In this document: positions 8,522-14,836 of the stretch, piece after piece | Position numbering within the stretch: the first letter of the stretch is position 1 | Layout: each line of letters begins with the position of its first letter | From: Kiritimatiellia bacterium | Lineage (GTDB): Bacteria; Verrucomicrobiota; Kiritimatiellia; RFP12; UBA1067 | Length of the DNA stretch: 17,748 bases | NCBI GenBank assembly: GCA_017628165.1 | Contig: JAGBZQ010000089.1 | Span: forward strand, 1 to 17,748 | Reading direction: 5' to 3' | Made by a program: the position numbers and the translations under genes | Notes under the pieces: generated by a model | What the model saw: only the letters and a program-made list of their open reading frames with translations | Told to the model about the DNA's origin: nothing | The model's database searches: none

Positions 8522-9196
8522 GACATCAATTTTCGTGATCTTGCGGATAAAAAACCAGCCGAGCACGATAAGCACTATGACAACAAGCACGGAGACAACC
8601 CCCGTGAAACTGCAAAGAAACGGAATCATCATCTCCGGCTTAAGCATCACCATCGCAGCACCGAGAATAAGCGGCATAAGAGAAACGAGAATACCCTGCA
8701 TACGACCCTGCGCGGTTAAAGTCTTGACCTTGCGCTCAATCTTCATGCGCCCGCGGATGGTTTCGGAAATCTTGTCGAAAATCTCCGTCACATTGCCTCC
8801 TGTCTTTCGGCTGATGAGGAGCGCCGTCGTCACGAGCGTCAAGTCATCCGATCCTACGCGCTCCGACATGGACTGAAGAGCCGATTCGAACGACATCCCG
8901 ATTCTGAGCTGCTGCTGAAGGATAGCAAACTCCTCGCACATGGGCTTATCGCCCTGATCCACCACCGAATCAAACGCCTGCGAAATTGAAAAGCCGGCTC
9001 TAAGCGCGTTAGACATCGTGGCAAGCGCTTCGGGAAGCTGGGCATTGAAACGCTCGCGGCGCTTCGCATCAAGCCAGCGCGCAAGCGGGCTTTGACCATT
9101 TTGCCAGCCGGATTTGATCTTTACACCAGCGAGGAAGAACCACGCCACGCCGCCGAAGGCAACAGCAAACAGAAATATGATAAGCCACGTCAACAT
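8519..9196 (-). CDS. tadB: Tad/Flp pilus inner-membrane platform protein TadB (T2SF domain)
   Basis: TadB is one of two inner-membrane platform proteins on which the TadA ATPase acts in Tad pilus assembly. The 225 residues start with one membrane segment (MLTWLIIFLFAVAFGGVAWF), then the cytoplasmic T2SF domain with QLPEALATMSNALRAGFS, GMSFESALQSMSERVGSDD and LLISRKTGGNVTEIFDKIS, and end in two hydrophobic helices. The pattern of RTGGN-like motif followed by TAQGRMQG is that of TadB rather than TadC. It is shorter than typical TadB proteins of around 300 residues, which have more N-terminal membrane sequence. The ATG at 9196 is chosen over the upstream GTG (9205) because TAGGTGA lies 5 nt before it. 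No tadC follows; the next gene is the DUF2723 glycosyltransferase. Confidence 0.85.
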   Translation of the reverse strand: MLTWLIIFLFAVAFGGVAWFFLAGVKIKSGWQNGQSPLARWLDAKRRERFNAQLPEALATMSNALRAGFSISQAFDSVVDQGDKPMCEEFAILQQQLRIGMSFESALQSMSERVGSDDLTLVTTALLISRKTGGNVTEIFDKISETIRGRMKIERKVKTLTAQGRMQGILVSLMPLILGAAMVMLKPEMMIPFLCSFTGVVSVLVVIVLIVLGWFFIRKITKIDV

Positions 9197-9201
9197 TGCC
9201 G

Positions 9202-9208
9202 TCACCTA
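9202..9208 (-). promoter_or_regulatory. Ribosome binding site deciding the tadB start
   Basis: TAGGTGA on the minus strand, 5 nt before the ATG at 9196, overlapping the TGA stop of tadA. It supports ATG 9196 over the GTG at 9205, which would lie inside the site. Confidence 0.6.
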
Positions 9209-10905
9209 CTGTATCTGATCTTTGCGTTCTGACGGAAGTCAGGATCGAAGATGCGCGTATCCACAGCTATGCCGCGGCCGGAAAGCTCGTCAAGCCATGT
9301 GGGAACGGCTCCCGTGGGCTTAAACTCGCCGAGAACCTTGCCGTTTTCGCCGACCCCCGTCTGGACAAAGTGAAAGATATCCTGCATAACGATCTGACTG
9401 CCCTCAAGCCCGGTCACCTCAGTGATGGCGACCACCTTTCGTGAACCATCCGAAAGACGCGACTCGTGGATGATAATATCCACAGCGCTCGCAATCTGCT
9501 CGCGGATAGCCTTGGAGGGAAGCTCCATTCCACTCATCATGACCATCGTTTCAAGACGCGAAATGACATCACGTGGAGAATTGGCGTGAACGGTGGTGAG
9601 AGATCCGTCATGACCGGTATTCATTGCTTGAAGCATGTCAAGAGCTTCGCCGCTTCGGCATTCGCCAACGATGATGCGATCGGGGCGCATGCGCAGGCAG
9701 TTCTTCACGAGATCGCGAATGGTGACCGCACCCTTGCCCTCAATATTCGGAGGACGCGCCTCAAGGCGCACCACATGCGGCTGCTGAAGCCTCAATTCGG
9801 CGGCATCCTCAACGGTGACGATGCGCTCGTTGGACGGGATGTATCCGGAAAGAAGGTTTAGAAGAGTCGTCTTGCCTGAGCCTGTGCCGCCCGCAACGAT
9901 AATATTCTTACGCAGAATGACGCAAAGCTTCATAAACTCCGCGGCGTTGTGCGTCCATGTACCGAAGCGGATAAAGTCCTCCGGTGTAAGAGCGTTCTTC
10001 GAGAACTTGCGAATTGTGATCGTAGGCCCGGAAAGTGCCAGCGGCGCGATAATCGCATTGACGCGGCTTCCGTCCGCAAGACGCGCGTCCACATAAGGCT
10101 GGGATTCATCAATACGCCGCCCGAGTGGAGCAACGATGCGCTCGATAACGGCCAAAACACTTGCATCGTCAGTAAACTGGCAATCAGAAAGCACAAGCTT
10201 GCCCTTGCGCTCGATGTAGACCTTGCGCGGGCCGTTAACCATGATTTCGCTTACAGACTCGTCTGCAAGCAGCTCCTCAAGCGGCCCTAAGCGCATCGCC
10301 TCGTTGAAGACATCCTCCTCCAAACGTGCGGCATCGATCTCCTGCGGCATCCTGCCGTTGGCCACAACCTCGGCGATAATTTGGCGAATCTTCGTGCGGG
10401 CGTTTGCCTCAAGACCATCCTTGTCCACCCCCTGAAGCGTAAGCTGCTTCATATCCATGCGCTTGAGAAGCTCGTTCTGTATCTGCTCTTGAACACTGCG
10501 CCTGAGCTCACGGAACGGATCTTCATTTTGCACTTCTTCGCAAGGCTGCACATCCTGGGGCTCTTCAAAAACCTCTGCATCGGCCTCGGGCTCGAAATCA
10601 TCCTTTTCAGACGGTTCATCGCCGCTGCTGACGCGGAGCATGCACTCGCCTATTTGGACAACCATGCTTCCGTCAAGCACCGCGGCTCTTTCCAGCAGCT
10701 CACCGTTCACATAAGTGCCGTTCGCGCTATTCAAATCCTCAAGCATCGCAGAATCGCCGCGAACGGTGAGGATGGCGTGACGCTCACTTACAGACGGACT
10801 TTCAAAGCGGATCTTGCATGATGCGCCGCGCCCGATCATCCATGCCCCCTCTGTAAGTGGCCTCACCTCACGGCGGCCGCTCTCTAATGTGGTAAGCTCA
10901 AGCAT
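9202..10905 (-). CDS. tadA: Tad pilus assembly ATPase TadA/CpaF with N-terminal FHA domain
   Basis: This is the cytoplasmic hexameric ATPase that powers pilin assembly or secretion in Tad systems, here 567 residues. Residues about 15-92 form a forkhead-associated (FHA) phosphothreonine-binding domain: IGRGASC (24-30) with R26, SERH (40-43) and NSANGTYVNG (59-68). An acidic, proline-containing linker (about 95-130) leads to the secretion ATPase. That part has the N-terminal domain VNGPRKVYIERKGK, Walker A GGTGSGKTT (339-347), Asp box TVEDAAELRL (364-373), Walker B IIVGECRSGEA (411-421) and His box TGHDGSLTTVHANSPRD (430-446). All catalytic motifs look intact. The FHA domain is an addition to the classical TadA. 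The start lies 1 bp after the cpaB stop; the nearest Shine-Dalgarno-like element, GAGG, is 10 nt upstream. Confidence 0.94.
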   Translation of the reverse strand: MLELTTLESGRREVRPLTEGAWMIGRGASCKIRFESPSVSERHAILTVRGDSAMLEDLNSANGTYVNGELLERAAVLDGSMVVQIGECMLRVSSGDEPSEKDDFEPEADAEVFEEPQDVQPCEEVQNEDPFRELRRSVQEQIQNELLKRMDMKQLTLQGVDKDGLEANARTKIRQIIAEVVANGRMPQEIDAARLEEDVFNEAMRLGPLEELLADESVSEIMVNGPRKVYIERKGKLVLSDCQFTDDASVLAVIERIVAPLGRRIDESQPYVDARLADGSRVNAIIAPLALSGPTITIRKFSKNALTPEDFIRFGTWTHNAAEFMKLCVILRKNIIVAGGTGSGKTTLLNLLSGYIPSNERIVTVEDAAELRLQQPHVVRLEARPPNIEGKGAVTIRDLVKNCLRMRPDRIIVGECRSGEALDMLQAMNTGHDGSLTTVHANSPRDVISRLETMVMMSGMELPSKAIREQIASAVDIIIHESRLSDGSRKVVAITEVTGLEGSQIVMQDIFHFVQTGVGENGKVLGEFKPTGAVPTWLDELSGRGIAVDTRIFDPDFRQNAKIRYSR

Positions 10906-10906
10906 T

Positions 10907-11743
10907 TCAGCTGGTCCTCGCCTTTTTTCTGCTGCGCTTGAGATCTGTGGGGTTGCGCTCGCGGTTCAAATCCTCGATCTGCTCGCGAATCTTGGAGAAC
11001 TCGACAGTCGGGAGCTCCTCCTCTGTTTCTGTGTCGTTCTTGTTGCGCAACGTAAGAACGAGCCTTCCCTTGATCTGCTCGGCAAATGCAAGCATCTCAG
11101 CCTCGCGCGGAGTAACCTGAAGAGTAACTGTGGAATACTGCGAAGCGGAGGAGACTCCAAAGTTGCGCGCACGAGACTTTGACGTCTCGTCGCCCACAGC
11201 GAGAACGAGCACTTTCTGGAGAATCGTGCAGGTGACAGGATCGCCGCGCTTGATGCGCCCGCCTTCATCAGGAAAGTTAAACGTGCCGATCACATCCACA
11301 TAATCGCCAGAGCGCACCATACCGGAAACGGAAGCCGAGCCGTTGACATTGATGGAGATAGCGCGAAAATGCGGCTTCACATCGGCCGCAAGCCCCGTCC
11401 TGCGCTCAGAGCCCTCAATATCGGTCCATCTAAGGGCGATATTCTTCTTTACATACCCCACAGTACGCCTTCCGACGATATCAGATATGTGATCCTTGGT
11501 AATCACATATCCCTCGTTGCCCATGCGAAACGTCTTGCACGTTTTGACGTCTTCTCGTGTGATAACGCTGCCGCTCGTGATGTCACGGGCAAAGCAAAGC
11601 GCCTCCATCTCACCGTACTTGCGCTTAAGATCACGCTCCTTGGCAGCGAACTCGGACTGCTTGGAGCTTAAGTAAACACTTGTAAGAAGCGCGGCCAAAA
11701 GGCCAGATACGAGGCTGACTATAAGGACGATTTGACGCTTCAT
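10907..11743 (-). CDS. cpaB: Flp pilus assembly protein CpaB/RcpC
   Basis: CpaB (RcpC) is a periplasmic protein held by an N-terminal membrane helix; it is thought to work with the outer-membrane secretin of Tad systems. The 278 residues begin with a signal anchor (QIVLIVSLVSGLLAALLTSV, 4-23). A SAF-type domain follows at about 47-110 (ARDITSGSVITREDVK; KDHISDIVGRRTVGYV). The RcpC domain covers about 125-235, with AISINVNGSASVSGMVRSGD and the strongly conserved STVTLQVTPREAEMLAFAE. The last 30 residues are very basic. The ATG lies 2 bp after the fhs stop. An AAAGG 12 nt upstream is a poor Shine-Dalgarno, so coupling is likely. It is transcribed directly ahead of tadA and tadB, as in many Tad loci. 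Confidence 0.92.
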   Translation of the reverse strand: MKRQIVLIVSLVSGLLAALLTSVYLSSKQSEFAAKERDLKRKYGEMEALCFARDITSGSVITREDVKTCKTFRMGNEGYVITKDHISDIVGRRTVGYVKKNIALRWTDIEGSERRTGLAADVKPHFRAISINVNGSASVSGMVRSGDYVDVIGTFNFPDEGGRIKRGDPVTCTILQKVLVLAVGDETSKSRARNFGVSSASQYSTVTLQVTPREAEMLAFAEQIKGRLVLTLRNKNDTETEEELPTVEFSKIREQIEDLNRERNPTDLKRSRKKARTS

Positions 11744-11745
11744 GA

Positions 11746-13509
11746 TCAGAACAGACCTTTCACCTTGCCGGTTTCCACATCAACATCCACCTTGCGGTAG
11801 GCAGGCGATGCGCTCGTACCGGGCATAAGCTTGATTTCCCCTGCCACAGGCACAAGAAGCCCGGCACCGGCATAGATGAGAATGTCTTTGACGGGAAGGC
11901 GCCATCCCTTCGGGCGGCCGAGGAGCTTCGCGTCATGAGAAAGTGAATACTGCGTCTTTGCAATGCAGACGGGAAGATTCGCCGTCTGGGGATCGGCCTG
12001 ATACTTGGCGAGCTTCTCGAGAGCAAGCGGCTCAAAATCCACTCCATCTCCGCCATAAACCTCCTTGACCTGCTTTTCAATGCGGTCGGCAATAGGCTCG
12101 GAAAGATCGCAAAGGAAGGCAAAATTATTCGGCTCGTCGCAGGCTTCGATAACCTCGCGGGCAAGCTCAAGCGCACCTTCACCGCCCTTGAGCCAGTGAT
12201 CGGAGACGGCAAAGCGCGCACCTGCGCCCTCGGCCACGCGGCGGACAAGCTGACGCTCCGCCTCCGTGTCGGTATAAAATGCATTGAGGCAGACTACGGG
12301 CTGTACGCCAGAGCGGCGGATGATATCAATATGAGCAAGGAGATTGTCACACCCCTTCTCAAGAAGCTCGAGATTCTCCGTTGTATACACGGGATCAAGC
12401 GGAAGCCCTGCCTTCACGGCCGGCGCACCTCCATGAGCCTTAAGAGCGCGGACCGTGGCCACGAGAACGACCGCATCCGGCTTAAGGCCGGAACAGCGGC
12501 ACTTGATGTTCCAGAACTTTTCAAAACCCATATCGCTCGCAAATCCGCTCTCGGTGACGACGTAGTCGCCAAGCGCGGCGGCAAGGCGATCGGCCACCAC
12601 GGAGTTCTGCCCGATAGCGATGTTGGCAAAGGGTCCGGCATGAACGAACATCGGCTGCCCCTCTATCGACTGCATCATCGTGGGCTTGATTGCATTGACG
12701 AGAAGCGCGCACATAGCGCCATCCACCTCGAGATCGGCTGTGGTTACAGGCTCGCCAGACTTTGAGTATGCCACGATGATCTTGGAGAGACGCTTGCGAA
12801 GATCGGCAAGATCGGCACTCATTGCGAGAATCGCCATCACCTCAGATGCAACGGTAATATAAAATCCACTCTCGCAAGAAAATCCGTCAAGCTTGCCGCC
12901 GCGGCCAATCTCTATATTGCGAAGACCCTGCGCGCAAAAATCCATCGCCCAGCGGAACTGAATGCGCCCGGGATCAATGTCAAGACGCTTAAGCCCGCGC
13001 TCGGCGAGCCATGCGTCATCATGGTTGCGCTCGTGCTGCATCCGGGAATTGAGCGCCACCATCGCAAGATTGTTGGCGTTTGTAATCGCGTCTATATCAC
13101 CCGTAAGCCCGAGCGAAAGCGCGGTGAGCGGAACCACCTGCGCCAGACCGCCGCCTGCCGCGCTGCCCTTGATGTTGAACGTGGGCCCGCCTGAAGGCTG
13201 GCGCACGCAGCCGATGACCTTCTTGCCAAGACGCCCAAGCCCCTGCACAAGCCCAAGGGTTGTGGTCGTCTTGCCTTCGCCCAAGGCGGTCGGCGTAATG
13301 GCCGTCACGTCGATATATTTACCCTTTCGGCCGGCGCCGACGCGCTTCAACACCTTAGTGACGTCAATCTTGGCAAGGACATCCCCGTATGGTATCCACT
13401 CGTCGGATTGAAGCTCCAGCTCCGCCGCAAGATCGGCAGCCTTGCGCATATTACCTTCGGCAGCCTCGGCGATCTGCCAGTCTTTCATTTTCGTAGGATC
13501 TAAATTCAT
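11746..13509 (-). CDS. fhs: Formate--tetrahydrofolate ligase
   Basis: This enzyme makes 10-formyl-THF from formate, THF and ATP, feeding purine and formyl-Met synthesis or, in acetogens, the methyl branch of the Wood-Ljungdahl pathway. With the start at 13509 it has 587 residues, a little longer than the usual 555-560. The ATP-binding loop TPTALGEGKTTTTLGL is at 72-87 and PSGGPTFNIKGSAAGGG at 105-121. DIDAITNANNLAMVALNSR and the C-terminal LMPGTSASPAYRKVDVD are also typical. The frame stays open up to an ATG at 13596, but those 29 extra residues overlap the preceding gene and do not resemble the family, so I use MNLDPTKMKDWQIAEAAEG. There is no Shine-Dalgarno at 13509. Instead a perfect TATAAT lies exactly 6 bp upstream, which would give a leaderless message. 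The gene sits between the FkbH-like gene and cpaB. Confidence 0.95.
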   Translation of the reverse strand: MNLDPTKMKDWQIAEAAEGNMRKAADLAAELELQSDEWIPYGDVLAKIDVTKVLKRVGAGRKGKYIDVTAITPTALGEGKTTTTLGLVQGLGRLGKKVIGCVRQPSGGPTFNIKGSAAGGGLAQVVPLTALSLGLTGDIDAITNANNLAMVALNSRMQHERNHDDAWLAERGLKRLDIDPGRIQFRWAMDFCAQGLRNIEIGRGGKLDGFSCESGFYITVASEVMAILAMSADLADLRKRLSKIIVAYSKSGEPVTTADLEVDGAMCALLVNAIKPTMMQSIEGQPMFVHAGPFANIAIGQNSVVADRLAAALGDYVVTESGFASDMGFEKFWNIKCRCSGLKPDAVVLVATVRALKAHGGAPAVKAGLPLDPVYTTENLELLEKGCDNLLAHIDIIRRSGVQPVVCLNAFYTDTEAERQLVRRVAEGAGARFAVSDHWLKGGEGALELAREVIEACDEPNNFAFLCDLSEPIADRIEKQVKEVYGGDGVDFEPLALEKLAKYQADPQTANLPVCIAKTQYSLSHDAKLLGRPKGWRLPVKDILIYAGAGLLVPVAGEIKLMPGTSASPAYRKVDVDVETGKVKGLF

Positions 13510-13515
13510 ACGCGT

Positions 13516-13524
13516 ATTATACCA
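13516..13524 (-). promoter_or_regulatory. Extended -10 promoter overlapping a stop codon; predicted leaderless fhs start
   Basis: TGGTATAAT on the minus strand at 13524-13516 (TGG plus a perfect -10). It includes the TAA stop of the FkbH-like gene (13519-13517). Six bases, ACGCGT, separate it from the fhs ATG, so the expected transcription start is the A of the ATG. I see no good -35 at 16-18 bp spacing; the extended -10 could compensate. The match could be chance, since it arises from the codons TTG GTA TAA. Confidence 0.5.
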
Positions 13525-14788
13525 AATAATATGTTTCACGGAAAAGACCGCCGTCAAGAAACGCCTTGAACGGCGCGTTCTTGGCAGTCGGGACAAAATC
13601 TATCTCGGGATCAAAACCTATCGCGTCTCTCACATGACGATAGGCGAAATACTCAAGCGTTCTTCCCATCGCGCGGCAGCTCATTACAAAATCCACTATT
13701 CTGCGCAGCTTGAAATCTACGACGATGTAACACACAATTCCCTGTTCGATGAATTTGTCGCGCGTGCGAAAGACAAAAACTCTTTTTTCCGGATCGGCAA
13801 GAAGATCGGCAAAGTCTTCCGCAGTTCTCCTGATCGTAACGGCATTGAACTGATTCGTTTTGCCTGCCATCTGCTGAAGACGCGGAATATCACTCTCCTG
13901 GGCAAGCGACGGTGAAACACGCAGCTTGAGCGAGCGCAGATATTCGCCTGCGTCTGCGAAATTCCCTGCCGCAACCTCTTTGCGGGAAGCGTAATCTGCC
14001 GCCCGCAGGCGATCCTCTTCGGTAGCGCCCATATCCGCAAAGAAATACATCTCGAGCCTGCGGAGAAACTGTTTTGGATCAGCCATATCTCCCGGAAACG
14101 GCACTACAGCCACCTCCGGGAGATGCCGCGCCATCTGCGCACGCTCAAAGGGGTTGTCGTCCACGAACACAACGCTGTCACAAGAGAGATTAAGCCTGCG
14201 GCATGCTTCAATGAGATTTCCGGCCTTAGGCTTCCAGTTTATCATCCGCTCAGCAAAATGCCCGTCCTTAAGCGGCATATCACTGCGCATAAAATGCTCA
14301 GAAGGATCGTTTTTCGTAAGAAGAACAAGCGTCACACCCTTTTCACGAAGCCTGATAAGCCCCTTTTGAAACTCGGTATACGGCTCAAGAAAGTCTATGC
14401 CATCCTCGCTCAAAATGCCATTCCACAAGGTATTATCGGCATCCACAGCCAGCACTTTCTTCGGCCGAGAGAGAAGTTTGAAACCCGCCTCCTCCACGAT
14501 CGCCTCAATACCGCAAAGCGAATACGGCATAGACGCCAGCGTGCGCATACGCTCATCGTAGAACGACGGCACTTCACCTGAGAGGATATCATCAAACGCA
14601 GTCACATCCACAATGGCATCAGGCGAGAACGCATTCATAGCGGATGTTTTCTCAAGCATCTCCTGACGCCATGTGGCGAAACCCGCGGGCACATACACTT
14701 CATATCCCGCCTTGCGAAAATAAGGAGCAATCAGCTCAAGGGCGACGTCACCCGCAAGTGCAATCCTATTCCCTTGAGAAACACCCAT
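13517..14788 (-). CDS. FkbH-like HAD-IIIC domain protein with C-terminal GNAT-like domain
   Basis: FkbH-type proteins of polyketide and related pathways transfer a glyceryl unit from 1,3-bisphosphoglycerate to an acyl carrier protein; other members sit in surface-polysaccharide loci. The 423 residues have an N-terminal segment (1-105) resembling the SGNH-like part of longer family members (GYEVYVPAGFATWRQEML). A HAD core of subfamily IIIC follows: motif I VDADNTLW (115-122, D116 and D118), motif II LLTKND (156-161), the lysine in NWKPKAGN (184-191, K186) and motif IV VFVDDNPFER (207-216). The C-terminal part holds the family block AGKTNQFNAVTIRR (308-321) and an acetyltransferase-like fold. 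All HAD acidic residues are present. No carrier protein or polyketide gene is nearby, so its substrate is unknown. The start at 14788 has only a weak CGAG ahead of it. Confidence 0.86.
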   Translation of the reverse strand: MGVSQGNRIALAGDVALELIAPYFRKAGYEVYVPAGFATWRQEMLEKTSAMNAFSPDAIVDVTAFDDILSGEVPSFYDERMRTLASMPYSLCGIEAIVEEAGFKLLSRPKKVLAVDADNTLWNGILSEDGIDFLEPYTEFQKGLIRLREKGVTLVLLTKNDPSEHFMRSDMPLKDGHFAERMINWKPKAGNLIEACRRLNLSCDSVVFVDDNPFERAQMARHLPEVAVVPFPGDMADPKQFLRRLEMYFFADMGATEEDRLRAADYASRKEVAAGNFADAGEYLRSLKLRVSPSLAQESDIPRLQQMAGKTNQFNAVTIRRTAEDFADLLADPEKRVFVFRTRDKFIEQGIVCYIVVDFKLRRIVDFVMSCRAMGRTLEYFAYRHVRDAIGFDPEIDFVPTAKNAPFKAFLDGGLFRETYYLV

Positions 14789-14808
14789 ACAGAAGCTCGT
14801 TAATGATG

Positions 14809-14836
14809 AAAAAAAATCTACGGCCTCAAGGCGTAG
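14809..14836 (-). terminator. Rho-independent terminator overlapping the oxidoreductase stop codon
   Basis: Minus strand: CTACGCC, loop TTGA, GGCCGTAG (14836-14818). This is a 7-bp stem with one bulged C, followed by A and eight Ts (14816-14809). The TAG stop codon of the Gfo/Idh/MocA gene is the last part of the stem. Only 20 bp separate the T run from the ATG of the FkbH-like gene at 14788. Confidence 0.65.
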
